64,000 bases of DNA. Origin: Candidatus Raymondbacteria bacterium RIFOXYA2_FULL_49_16 (GTDB taxonomy: Bacteria > Fibrobacterota > OXYB2-FULL-49-7 > XYB2-FULL-49-35). Below, piece after piece: positions 46,137 through 55,397 of this stretch. The DNA is taken from positions 55,571 through 119,570 of the forward strand of contig MFYT01000009.1 of NCBI GenBank assembly GCA_001789205.1, given 5' to 3'. A program made the position numbers and the translations under genes. How positions within the stretch are numbered: position 1 is the stretch's first letter; each line of letters begins with the position of its first letter. A model generated the notes under the pieces. It did no database searches. It worked only from the letters and a program-made list of their open reading frames with translations, and was not told the origin of the DNA.

Positions 46137-48263
46137 GTGAAAGGCTTTTCAGTTTTCGTTACGCTTATGGTCATACTGACCATTCAAGCGCCTCTATTTT
46201 CAGCACAACCCGCTAACTGCGCCGCCTTTTTCAGGTCCGGCCAGGTCTTTATCACCTGGGATGAAGTGGCAAACGGTGAAAAATATATCGTTTACAGCAA
46301 CACTGCTCCAATAACAACGGAGAATATCGCTTCCGCGGTAAAAAGGATTGAAAGGGCCCAGGGATCCGCGGGGAATAAAATGTTGGAATATCTGGGCGGG
46401 GCCGCGTTTTCAACCCTTACTCCGCCCTGCACTTTTACACGTAATGTTATTACCCCATTGGCGGATGGGCAGTCAGGAATGGCTGATGAGGTCGACTCGG
46501 GTGTGGGCATGATAGTCCTAACTTCACATCAGGCAGGCAGCTATTATTATGCCGTAACAGCGGTTACAGGCGGCGTGGAGGATAAAAGTTGCAGTGCCGG
46601 TAATTCGGTTGGTCCGGTTGAAGAAGTTGTTGAGGAGCCTGTTCCGGTTCTCATCTGGCGGTCAAGTATCATGCTTGCACGGGCATATCTTCAATACACA
46701 GATGTGGACTCCTTTAACCCTACCATGTGCAACACCTATGCTTTTACCTATTGGATAGGCGTGACTCCTGATTATAATACGACTTCCGGAACATTGCCAT
46801 TGGAGCTTCATGTGGATGGTTCTCCGGGGAATATGCCGGCGGTAGGCAATGATTGCAGATATTTTTGCGAGGGCATCCATCTGAAAGTCCAGGACAACCG
46901 TACGTGGTGGTATGGGTATAGCCAAACTTTCCCATACGATACGTCATATTTGTATTTTGCGGGTGGTCCTGCTGCGACCAGCGGGCCTGTAATTAATTTC
47001 ACACAAGCGCGGATTATGAACATGCTTAAATGGATGATTCTAAGGGAGCCTTATTATTCCAGCCGTATAGATACAAACCGAATACATGTCCTTGGCGGCT
47101 CCATGGGCGGCGGCGGGACCCTTATGTTCCTTCAGAATTATCCTGATTTTTTCGCATATGGCCGCGCCGATGTTCCGCCCACAAATTTCCTGGAAATCGC
47201 CTGGCAATATACCGGATGGCTTACGCCTATTTGGGGCCTTGGCAACAATGATAATATTAAAGTAGGTTTTACTGGGTGGCGCAGCGAAAAGCTGAATGAA
47301 AAATACGCCGGCATGACGGTCCATAAATGGCTGAACCTGGAAACCTTTCTTGTAGATAATAAGGACGTGGAAATGCCGTTTTTGGGGATCTGTTCCGGCG
47401 GACAGGACAACAGCGTTAACTGGCCTCAGCAAGGGAAAAACTATTATACAAACTTGAATGCTACTAAAAGAGGCTTTCTGGGCAATATAAGCGGAGGCTA
47501 TGGCCATAATTGCGAAGGTAATTCGAACGACCAACTTCTGACTATCCGTAAAAACCATTCCTTTATGGCATTTTCAAATGCGCATCAGAATGCCCCGCTT
47601 CCCTTGCCCGATGATCCATTAAGCATAAATTACCCGTTTAACGCTCATTTTCGCTGGAGCACGCCGGTGTATCGCGTTGGGGGATATCAAGACCAAATTG
47701 ATTCGACCAACAGATATGAAATTGTGCTCGCCTCGCTGAGCGGCGATGATACCGCTGATGCGACCCCAAGGAAATTACAGAATTTCGTCACAATCCCGGG
47801 AGCGGAATATATCGTGAAAAACACCGCTGTCGGCAATACGAACACCATATACCAGATTGATACAATTACTGCCGACTCATTGGGTCTGGTGACCTTTCCA
47901 GGTTTTTCCATAAAGTCCGGGACCACCAGCAGCGGCGGCTGCCGTTTCGTCATGGTTCCTGTGGAGCCTGTCACTGCCACGGGGAAATTCGCCAACCAAT
48001 TGGGAGGGCGGTGTATTGAAGTGAGTCCGAATCCGTTTAATCCGCATACCAGAATCACGGTCCAGGGGGCCGGTTTAGACGACAGATGCGATATCAGGAT
48101 ATACGGCATTACCGGTCATTTCGTGGACAAACTGGCCGTTCGCGCGTCCCAGCGCTCGGCAAGCGCTGTATGGGACGCGACCGCTTTCCCGTCCGGTATT
48201 TATATCGTTAAGGTTGCGACTAGCGGCAGTATACTGACAAAACAATTGATATTGTTAAAATAA
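46137..48263 (+). CDS. Secreted alpha/beta-hydrolase (esterase-like) with Fn3-like domain and sorting-like tail
   Basis: This 708-residue protein starts at GTG with AAAAAGGAG upstream. A signal peptide (VFVTLMVILTIQAPLFS) precedes an Fn3-like domain (FFRSGQVFITWDEVANGEKY to GNSVGPVEE). The hydrolase has the elbow LGGSMGGGG with S322, acid segment CSGGQDNSVNWPQQ and His segment GYGHNCEG. A beta domain (DATPRKLQNFVTIPG) and the tail at about 629 (SPNPFNPHTRITV) follow. It aligns along its full length with the protein at 61830 and more loosely with those at 26961 and 34904. All catalytic residues appear intact. Confidence 0.8.
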   Translation: MKGFSVFVTLMVILTIQAPLFSAQPANCAAFFRSGQVFITWDEVANGEKYIVYSNTAPITTENIASAVKRIERAQGSAGNKMLEYLGGAAFSTLTPPCTFTRNVITPLADGQSGMADEVDSGVGMIVLTSHQAGSYYYAVTAVTGGVEDKSCSAGNSVGPVEEVVEEPVPVLIWRSSIMLARAYLQYTDVDSFNPTMCNTYAFTYWIGVTPDYNTTSGTLPLELHVDGSPGNMPAVGNDCRYFCEGIHLKVQDNRTWWYGYSQTFPYDTSYLYFAGGPAATSGPVINFTQARIMNMLKWMILREPYYSSRIDTNRIHVLGGSMGGGGTLMFLQNYPDFFAYGRADVPPTNFLEIAWQYTGWLTPIWGLGNNDNIKVGFTGWRSEKLNEKYAGMTVHKWLNLETFLVDNKDVEMPFLGICSGGQDNSVNWPQQGKNYYTNLNATKRGFLGNISGGYGHNCEGNSNDQLLTIRKNHSFMAFSNAHQNAPLPLPDDPLSINYPFNAHFRWSTPVYRVGGYQDQIDSTNRYEIVLASLSGDDTADATPRKLQNFVTIPGAEYIVKNTAVGNTNTIYQIDTITADSLGLVTFPGFSIKSGTTSSGGCRFVMVPVEPVTATGKFANQLGGRCIEVSPNPFNPHTRITVQGAGLDDRCDIRIYGITGHFVDKLAVRASQRSASAVWDATAFPSGIYIVKVATSGSILTKQLILLK

Positions 48264-48293
48264 CTTCCAGCTGAATTACTAAAAAGGGCGCGC

Positions 48294-50156
48294 ATGAAAA
48301 TTATTATTGTTCTTCTTTTCAGTTTTTCCCAACTATTCGCCTTAAAATTCATGACCTTTAACATTTTAGATGGCGCAACAACCGCCTGGCAGCATGTTTT
48401 GAATATTATCAGGAATTCTGGCGCGGAAATCATTACTATTAATGAGGCGAACGACCCAAGCATCTTTTATAGGATCGCGGACAGCCTTGGATATTACCGC
48501 GTCCTCTCTGTCCATAATACATATAACGTTGGAATACTAAGCAAATATGACATTAAGGATAGCGCTATTTACACGTCCTCAACATTGTCCAAATCCCTCT
48601 TGGAGGCAAAAATCGAGGTTTCTCCCGATACCTTCATTTACGTATTTACCTCCCATTTTTATCCCTTTGGAACAGACAATGAAAGGCGCCTTGAAGAAAT
48701 AAAAGAAATCCTGCCCATAATGGCGGCAAAATCAAAATTCCCCATTCTATTTGCCGGAGATCTTAATTCACAATCACAGCTTGATGGACTTTCCGGCGAC
48801 TATGGCGCGGTAACAACGCTTATAGCGGACAGCGGCTTTTCAGATGTGTATCGTTCCGTATATCCTGACCACAATTCTCAGCCAGGTTTCACATACAATG
48901 CACAAGGCGCAGCTGATCGAAGAATCGATTACATATTTATAAATTCGGGATTCAACGCTGTTAGTGCGACCGTTCTGGATAGCGGGGACTATGCGCAATG
49001 GCCTTCCGACCATTTTGCGGTTTTTGCCGATCTGGATGTCGGTTCCATAATAGATACAACACCGCCGGAGATATCATCGATCCATATAGAAAATGATACG
49101 ATTATTACCATTACATTTAGTGAACCCTTGGACTCTTTCTCCGCTTCAAATCCTTCCAATTATTGTATAACAAATGACATTGTAGTGAAAAATGCGTCTT
49201 TGGATCAAAACGGATGCGTTGTTACGCTTTTAACCTTATCGCATACGCTGGGAAACGAGTATATGTTAACGGCCAGGGAAATAAAAGATATCGCTGATAT
49301 GCCGAACAGTACCGGCGATACCGGCGTTTCCGCGGCGTACCTCTATATGATAGTACAAAAAGGCGATACATGTTTTACTTTCGAGGACACCTATGTATCG
49401 GGCGCAGCGCCAACAACAAACTATGGCGCTGAACACATTCTGCATATTGATGGCGACCAAGGCATCCAGATAGCATTCTTAAAATTCGACCTTTCAGCCT
49501 TTAAACCCGACTCCTTGGATGTAGACAGCGTTCACTTGGTTGTAAAAGTCGCTAATGGGACCTACTCCAACAGCGCCTTTGGCGGAAACATAATGGCTGT
49601 CTACGATAATTCATGGTCAGAGAATACTGTGACGTTCGCCGCACAACCGAGTATTTCTCAGGACACCCTTGGCAGTTTCAGTCAGGTGAACAACAATCAA
49701 ATCCATGAGATCAGGCTAAACAATACGATTCTTCTTGGCGAAACGCTTTCTGTCGCGCTTGCAACGGACAATAGTGATGCGGCTGAATATTTTTCAAAAG
49801 AAGGGGGCTATGCCGCTTATTTGGTTGTGTATGCCCATGAACGGATATCTACTCTGCTCGATGATGTTAATGGCGGCTTCGATAATAATATTACAGTAAG
49901 CCCAAATCCATTCAACAGCTGCATTGCCATGCAATACAGGCTAGACCAAGAAACAATGGTAAATCTTTCCATTTACAAAGTTTCAGGTCAAAAAATAAAA
50001 AGGTATAGTAACGAGAAGCAGTCTCCTGGATTAAAAAGACTTATCTGGGAGGCAAAAGATGATTTTGGCAATGATATGGCCGCGGGCGTTTATCTGTGCC
50101 ATTTTCAGTTTGATAATGGCTTTCAAACCGTGAAGAGAATATTGTTGGTTAAGTAA
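48294..50156 (+). CDS. Secreted endonuclease/exonuclease/phosphatase (EEP) domain protein, copy 1
   Basis: This 620-residue protein has a signal peptide (IIVLLFSFSQLFA) and an EEP domain (about 18-245). That domain contains TFNILDG, ITINEAND (metal-binding Glu), LFAGDLNSQS (D-x-N) and PSDHFAVFADL (S-D-H). An Ig-like domain (PEISSIHIENDTIITITFSE), a DNRLRE-type jelly roll (about 360-510, CFTFEDTYVSGAAPTTNYGA) and the tail at about 535 (SPNPFNSCIAMQY) follow. The substrate could be nucleic acid or a phosphoester on a polymer. AAGGG precedes the ATG. A close copy is at 56520. Confidence 0.82.
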   Translation: MKIIIVLLFSFSQLFALKFMTFNILDGATTAWQHVLNIIRNSGAEIITINEANDPSIFYRIADSLGYYRVLSVHNTYNVGILSKYDIKDSAIYTSSTLSKSLLEAKIEVSPDTFIYVFTSHFYPFGTDNERRLEEIKEILPIMAAKSKFPILFAGDLNSQSQLDGLSGDYGAVTTLIADSGFSDVYRSVYPDHNSQPGFTYNAQGAADRRIDYIFINSGFNAVSATVLDSGDYAQWPSDHFAVFADLDVGSIIDTTPPEISSIHIENDTIITITFSEPLDSFSASNPSNYCITNDIVVKNASLDQNGCVVTLLTLSHTLGNEYMLTAREIKDIADMPNSTGDTGVSAAYLYMIVQKGDTCFTFEDTYVSGAAPTTNYGAEHILHIDGDQGIQIAFLKFDLSAFKPDSLDVDSVHLVVKVANGTYSNSAFGGNIMAVYDNSWSENTVTFAAQPSISQDTLGSFSQVNNNQIHEIRLNNTILLGETLSVALATDNSDAAEYFSKEGGYAAYLVVYAHERISTLLDDVNGGFDNNITVSPNPFNSCIAMQYRLDQETMVNLSIYKVSGQKIKRYSNEKQSPGLKRLIWEAKDDFGNDMAAGVYLCHFQFDNGFQTVKRILLVK

Positions 50157-50177
50157 GATAATTTTCCGGGAAGTTTC

Positions 50178-51779
50178 ATGAAATCTTTTGCCTTGATCGT
50201 TCTATTTTTTTGTCTCTCAGCCAGTTTTGCGGCTGATACGCTCACCACTTCCGTGAACCAGCAGGCAAACGGCGGCCAGTGGAATTCTCTTGGTGTCTTC
50301 TACTTTGATGCGGGAGATGCCGGTTCACTGACCGTCAGAAACGACGCCACTAACGGTTATGTGATTGTGGACGCGGTTATGTTCCGCAAGGACACGGTAC
50401 AGCAAATAGTTGACAACACCGACCCTTCCGGCGTATCCATTACCGGTACCTGGACTTCCTCCAGCAGTACCCCGGGTTTCATCGGGACCAATTATATCCA
50501 CGACAACAATGCGGACAAGGGAGCCATGCGGGTCAGATTTGTCCCGTTCCTGCCCGACACCGGCCATTACGAGGTACTGTTGCGCTGGACCGATGGCGGC
50601 AACCGCGCTTCCATCGTGCCAGTGGACATTATTTATAACGCGCCTTCAGCCCGCTATCCGCTCACGGTCATCAACGGCAATGGAAGCGGATCATATATCT
50701 GCGGCCAAGCCGTGTCTATCATTGCCAATGTCCCTGATGCGGGCAAGGTGTTTTACCGGTGGATGGCGCATGACAGTTCGCTCTTCCGGGGATATGGAAA
50801 AGTCACGGCCAGCTTCCCCATGCCCGGGCATTCACTGACCGCGACAGCTATGTATGCGGATTCGGACGTGCCGGTTACAAGCCTTCTCATAGGCAACCTA
50901 AAGCTGGGTCACGCACAGACAATGGTAACGTATGGAACCAGCATTACCGCGGGCGGCATCTATCAACACCAGCTTGACAGCATTTGCGCCATCCAATATC
51001 CCGGACATTTAACAATTGTCAATAGTGGCGGGTCGGGCATGAACTCCCGCTGGGGCATAACCAATCTCGATAACTACGTTCTGGCCTGCCATCCTGACGC
51101 GGTTTTCATTGAATTCGCCATCAATGACGCGGCACATACGATTGTCATGTCCGTGGACTCCAGCAAGATAAACTTAAACACCATGATCGACAGAATACTC
51201 GCCGGCAACCCCGACTGCCAGATATTTCCCATGACCATGAATCCCGTTAATGCCCCGGGCTTTTCTCCCCGTGATTCACTTGAGGATTATTATGAGGGAT
51301 ATCGCGATGTGGCCGCCCAGCGGGGGCTTCTGCTGATTGACAACTATGCGGTATGGAAACCCATCTTTGACAATGACATGGATCTCTTTCTGAGTTACAC
51401 CGCGGACGGGCTTCATCCCAACGCCCTCGGCATCTCAACAATCGTAACGCCAACCATTATGAAGGCGCTGGATCCTTCTGATACCTTGACCACTTCGACC
51501 AACTCATTATCCCAGTCAGAAAGCGTTGGTATTCCAGAAATCACCGTGAGGCCAAACCCTTTCAATCCCCGAGTAACTATCCGCCTGAGTAACGCGGGCA
51601 ACGCCCCGTTCCGGCTGGTGGTTTACGACCTGACAGGCCATTGCCTGGCGACCCTGTCGGATGCGGTAATACGGGGCACAATTGTGTGGGATGCACGGGA
51701 TCGGATAAGCGGCCTATATATCGTGCGTATTACAGTGGGGCATAAAGTTTTTTCACGAAAAATCATGCTGGTAAAATAG
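50178..51779 (+). CDS. Secreted SGNH-family hydrolase with rearranged golvesin-like domains and sorting-like tail
   Basis: A 533-residue protein. After the signal peptide (ALIVLFFCLSASFA), residues about 20-70 match the last part of a golvesin-C-like domain (QANGGQWNSLGVFYFDAGD; GYVIVDAVMF). Residues about 75-150 match the first part of another (VDNTDPSGVSITGTWTSS; HYEVLLRWTDGGNRAS). A short beta repeat (about 155-225) follows. The SGNH domain (about 230-435) has VTYGTSITAG, NSGGSGMNSRWG, FIEFAINDA and DGLHPN. The tail begins at about 457 (RPNPFNPRVTIRL). It follows the EEP gene by 21 bases. Confidence 0.82.
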   Translation: MKSFALIVLFFCLSASFAADTLTTSVNQQANGGQWNSLGVFYFDAGDAGSLTVRNDATNGYVIVDAVMFRKDTVQQIVDNTDPSGVSITGTWTSSSSTPGFIGTNYIHDNNADKGAMRVRFVPFLPDTGHYEVLLRWTDGGNRASIVPVDIIYNAPSARYPLTVINGNGSGSYICGQAVSIIANVPDAGKVFYRWMAHDSSLFRGYGKVTASFPMPGHSLTATAMYADSDVPVTSLLIGNLKLGHAQTMVTYGTSITAGGIYQHQLDSICAIQYPGHLTIVNSGGSGMNSRWGITNLDNYVLACHPDAVFIEFAINDAAHTIVMSVDSSKINLNTMIDRILAGNPDCQIFPMTMNPVNAPGFSPRDSLEDYYEGYRDVAAQRGLLLIDNYAVWKPIFDNDMDLFLSYTADGLHPNALGISTIVTPTIMKALDPSDTLTTSTNSLSQSESVGIPEITVRPNPFNPRVTIRLSNAGNAPFRLVVYDLTGHCLATLSDAVIRGTIVWDARDRISGLYIVRITVGHKVFSRKIMLVK

Positions 51780-51823
51780 TCCATGAAACATGTGACCCCT
51801 GGCCAAATACGCATATTTTAAAG

Positions 51824-51884
51824 AATTACCCGCCGTTATCATAACATCTACCCTCTCGATTTTAGGTCTCTAAATTTATATTAT
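51824..51884 (+). promoter_or_regulatory. TACCC-TACCC-TATATTAT promoter, copy 2
   Basis: AATTACCC (TACCC at 51827) and CTACCCTC (TACCC at 51849), 22 bases apart, then TATATTAT at 51877-51884, 28 bases after the second. Intervening bases are also similar to copy 3 (TCATAACANCTACCCTC). Confidence 0.65.
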
Positions 51885-51951
51885 GTCCAAGGCGATACGG
51901 TAAAACCAGAATAATCTATAACGAACTAACGTCCTTTTAAAGGGGGTCTTT

Positions 51952-54258
51952 ATGAAGTATGTATGCTTTTTCCTCATGGTTTTACTAGTATTGTGCCATG
52001 TTTCGTATGCGAAAATCAGAAACCCCTGGATTCTTGTCGATCATTCGCTCAATACTTGGAGCAGCATAAAATCCACAACCACCCATGACCATTTTCCTTC
52101 TTTTCCGGAATACGATTCAACCAATCCGGACGCTTTTTTCAAGGCGTGGCACGATTCCATATGCGCCGGAGAACATCGTTGCGGCGGGTATGTCTACGAT
52201 GACTGGGGCGGTGACTGCAACTATGCACGGAAAAACGAGATTTTTTTCCACAATGGAGATACGTATTTGGAGTTCCCCATTCAAAGCGACGGATACGCCA
52301 TGTGTGTATCTGATCCTGTCAAGCTTTTTAACGTGTTTGGCTTTGGGTTCTGCGCTCCCACAAGCGCGAACGAAGTCAATTATTATCAGCTCCTTGGACA
52401 CGAGGGAAGAAAATTGTCCCTTCCCGGCCACCATGTGTGCGATACGTACTATAACGGTGGGTGGCATTATTTTGATTGGGACGAAGGAGGGTGGGGCGCC
52501 AATTCCCTGGGAGTGACATATGGATTGGATTCCGCCACTATTTTCGGGGCCAATTGGGACCAGGTTCCTGTAAAATCAGACTACTTCTGGAGCTATGGAG
52601 GAGACCTTACTTTTATCAAAGGCGCGTTGCCCTATCCGCAGGCTTTGTTTTTCGGCTCAGATGTAAACACCGGCGGCGGAGCAGACATGAGCTTTTGCCT
52701 GCACATTGGGGAAAAAATAGAGCGTTTTTATAACCCCATTAATACAAACTATAGGATAAGACTTTCGGGCATAACGAGTTACAGCGTGCCGGTATGGGGA
52801 AATTCACGGATCACTTATGACCCTGTGCTGGGAAGCGGTTATGCTGATTATGAAGACGGTATCTATGATGAAGAAAACACTGTGTTGGAACCAGATGGCG
52901 TGCGCCTGACAGATGGTTATGTGATATGGGCAATACGTTCTCCATATCCAATGTTTGATTCAGATGTTTCCTTGGATACCACGGGTAACTTAACTGTTGA
53001 GCTCTCATTTGATCTTGGTAATACATGGGCTGCCTATACTGAACAAACCTATTCCCCAAGCTATCGGTATGCCGCATTGAACCAGACCGAGGGGCAATAT
53101 GACTACCTGTTGAGAGTAGCGGGAAACGGAAAAATAACCGGCTTAAAGGTAGTCACCATAGGACAGCTTAATCCCGGCGGCCTGCCCTTATTGCGCGCTG
53201 GCGACAACAATGTCAGGTTTCTGCTCTATGACAACGACGAGACCCTGTCACTTCTGCCAGACTGGAGCACTGTCGATGGCTACAACAAATATGTTGTCAA
53301 TGCCGCAGGATATACGTGGAGTAATGGCCGCGTCACAGGCGACTCTGGCTCATATATAACCCTTAAATTAGACGGTCCCAGAAACAGCGACGTTGTTTCC
53401 GTAAGCGGGTATTTTCCAGTAACACGCAACAAACGTTTCAGTGAGTTTGTTCCTTCTCCAACAAACACCTTTCATATAAAGACCGGGAACAGCAGTACAA
53501 ACCTCGCCTTGAGAACAACGGCCCCTTCCCCTATGCACACAACACCGGAATTCATGGCCAGGACAGACAGGGGGGGCTTTGCGGGCTCTCAACAACCGGT
53601 AAGTTTTGAGCGCGACTCCATCAGCGATCCCGGAACCGACGGATATGTCCAGTTCTATAGCACTGGTCAAAACTCCAGTGTTAATGCGCCTCGTTTGTAC
53701 ATGCACTATCATGCGAATCACCTGCAAGAGGACTATCTAAACGATATTAAAATAACGCACATTTTTAAAACCATTAACGGTAATGGCAGGGACACGGTAA
53801 TAAATAAATTTACAGCGGACGATATTTTTCAGGCAAACGGCCTGATTGACTATACCGTTACATGCGCCAACGCCTGGGTAAAGGACCCAAGTTTCTGTAA
53901 TATCATGGAAGTTGAGGGCGGCGTGACGTTCGATCACCTTCATAACAATCCTGTTATTAACACCGCTGTCCGGGACAATGCCATGCTCGAAAATAATGTT
54001 CCAAACCCATTTGCATTGACAACCAATATACGGTTTTCAATACAATGCGACGTAAAACAAAATGTCCGGCTTGCGGTATACAATCCAAACGGCGTCATGG
54101 TTAAAATGCTCAAAAATGGCTTTCTGAATACCGGCAAATATGCCGTGGATTGGGATGGTTTCGATGCCAGGGGCATGAAGGCGCCAAATGGGATATATTT
54201 ATGCAGGCTCTGGGCGGGCAACAAGGTTCAAACAAAGAAAATCACAATGTTGCGATAA
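51952..54258 (+). CDS. Secreted transglutaminase-like protein with sorting-like tail
   Basis: A 768-residue protein with a signal peptide (VCFFLMVLLVLCHVSYA). A transglutaminase-like Cys-His-Asp core lies at about 125-180: C134 in FGFGFCAPTS, H160/H161 in LPGHHVCDTYY and D175 in WHYFDWDEGG. Whether it cross-links, hydrolyses or only binds is unknown. About 500 residues of beta-rich sequence follow without a recognised domain. The tail starts at about 682 (VPNPFALTTNIRF), a shortened motif. AGGGGG precedes the ATG, and it is the first gene after a shared promoter. Confidence 0.75.
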   Translation: MKYVCFFLMVLLVLCHVSYAKIRNPWILVDHSLNTWSSIKSTTTHDHFPSFPEYDSTNPDAFFKAWHDSICAGEHRCGGYVYDDWGGDCNYARKNEIFFHNGDTYLEFPIQSDGYAMCVSDPVKLFNVFGFGFCAPTSANEVNYYQLLGHEGRKLSLPGHHVCDTYYNGGWHYFDWDEGGWGANSLGVTYGLDSATIFGANWDQVPVKSDYFWSYGGDLTFIKGALPYPQALFFGSDVNTGGGADMSFCLHIGEKIERFYNPINTNYRIRLSGITSYSVPVWGNSRITYDPVLGSGYADYEDGIYDEENTVLEPDGVRLTDGYVIWAIRSPYPMFDSDVSLDTTGNLTVELSFDLGNTWAAYTEQTYSPSYRYAALNQTEGQYDYLLRVAGNGKITGLKVVTIGQLNPGGLPLLRAGDNNVRFLLYDNDETLSLLPDWSTVDGYNKYVVNAAGYTWSNGRVTGDSGSYITLKLDGPRNSDVVSVSGYFPVTRNKRFSEFVPSPTNTFHIKTGNSSTNLALRTTAPSPMHTTPEFMARTDRGGFAGSQQPVSFERDSISDPGTDGYVQFYSTGQNSSVNAPRLYMHYHANHLQEDYLNDIKITHIFKTINGNGRDTVINKFTADDIFQANGLIDYTVTCANAWVKDPSFCNIMEVEGGVTFDHLHNNPVINTAVRDNAMLENNVPNPFALTTNIRFSIQCDVKQNVRLAVYNPNGVMVKMLKNGFLNTGKYAVDWDGFDARGMKAPNGIYLCRLWAGNKVQTKKITMLR

Positions 54259-54298
54259 CCGATAATTCGATACATCTCAATAAAAGAAGGGGTTCCCT

Positions 54299-55294
54299 AT
54301 GTGCAAACCATTAACGCCGCTGATGCTTATGCTGGGTGCAATCGTGAACATATTCGCCGCACCCATTGATTATTCAGGGTGTGAAGTAATTAAGCTGGAG
54401 CACACAAAAGACGCCTGGCTAAGCAGCTACCCTGGTGAACAAAACGGCAATTTCTATGCCTGGGAATATTACCGGTTTCATACGAACAGCCATTTATTGA
54501 TTGATTTTGACGTGTCGTCACTGCCGGCTTTTTCCGAAATTGCCGGCGTACAGCTCGCGTTTAAAGAGGACGAACCATGGAAGGCTTTTTCAGAGGTTTC
54601 CTACAACTGCATCCGGTCGGACAATGACTGGAACCAGGCAACATTCGGCGACCGCGAATTCACCTCGCCCGCCCCTGCTGGCGATCCCAGCTACACATGG
54701 GCGCAGACCCCCGATGTTCCATGGAAAACCGGCCTTCCGAACATATATTTTGCCATACGCATAGGCGCAGGATCGCTGACCTTCGACGGACGGGAACTGG
54801 TGAGGAACAAAGATTCCGTCTATAATATTTTCATTGATCTGGATAAAACCATCCTGAAAGACCTCCTTGAAGGCAATTCTAATGGCTTGTGCCTGTGGGG
54901 CGGTTCTATGAACATATACATCTGGAGAATGTTTCAATTGCGGGTATACACCGGCGATTGCAGAACAGCCACAGAAACAAACTCCAGCGGGCCACAGGAT
55001 ATTGAAGTAAATATCCAGCCCAATCCATTCAGCTCGGGCACGACAATTTCCCTAACGGGCAATGGATCCGGCTCCCTGGCAAATGCGCGCCTGGCATTAT
55101 TTGACGTTCGCGGGGCCCTTGTTTGCCAACTGCCCCTGTCCAGCAATATGAATCCAGGGCTCGGGAACTTTCATTGGGACGGCACGAACAGCCTTGGACA
55201 ACGCGTCAAGGGCGGGGTCTATGTTTACAGATTAACGGCATTTGTTGACGGCAAAAAAGTGAATAAAACCGGGCGCCTGATTTTGAGCAGGTAA
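54299..55294 (+). CDS. Secreted DNRLRE/CBM-like protein with sorting-like tail, paralogue of the one at 42283
   Basis: A 331-residue protein with a signal peptide (PLTPLMLMLGAIVNIFA). The domain (about 20-220) parallels the protein at 42283 segment by segment: GCEVIKLEHTKDAWLSS, LLIDFDVSSLPAFSEIAGV, CIRSDNDWNQA and LKDLLEGNSNGLCLWGGS. The tail starts at about 239 (QPNPFSSGTTISL). A carbohydrate-binding role is inferred; no catalytic motif is visible. AAGGGG precedes the ATG, 40 bases after the transglutaminase-like gene. Confidence 0.73.
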   Translation: MCKPLTPLMLMLGAIVNIFAAPIDYSGCEVIKLEHTKDAWLSSYPGEQNGNFYAWEYYRFHTNSHLLIDFDVSSLPAFSEIAGVQLAFKEDEPWKAFSEVSYNCIRSDNDWNQATFGDREFTSPAPAGDPSYTWAQTPDVPWKTGLPNIYFAIRIGAGSLTFDGRELVRNKDSVYNIFIDLDKTILKDLLEGNSNGLCLWGGSMNIYIWRMFQLRVYTGDCRTATETNSSGPQDIEVNIQPNPFSSGTTISLTGNGSGSLANARLALFDVRGALVCQLPLSSNMNPGLGNFHWDGTNSLGQRVKGGVYVYRLTAFVDGKKVNKTGRLILSR

Positions 55295-55397
55295 CTATTT
55301 TCTTGTTTTTGACGCCGGGATGGCTTATTTTATTGACGAGAAGAGCGAATTCCGGTGCAACGAGAGGGATGCAAGGGTTATTTTCTAAACAAATACC

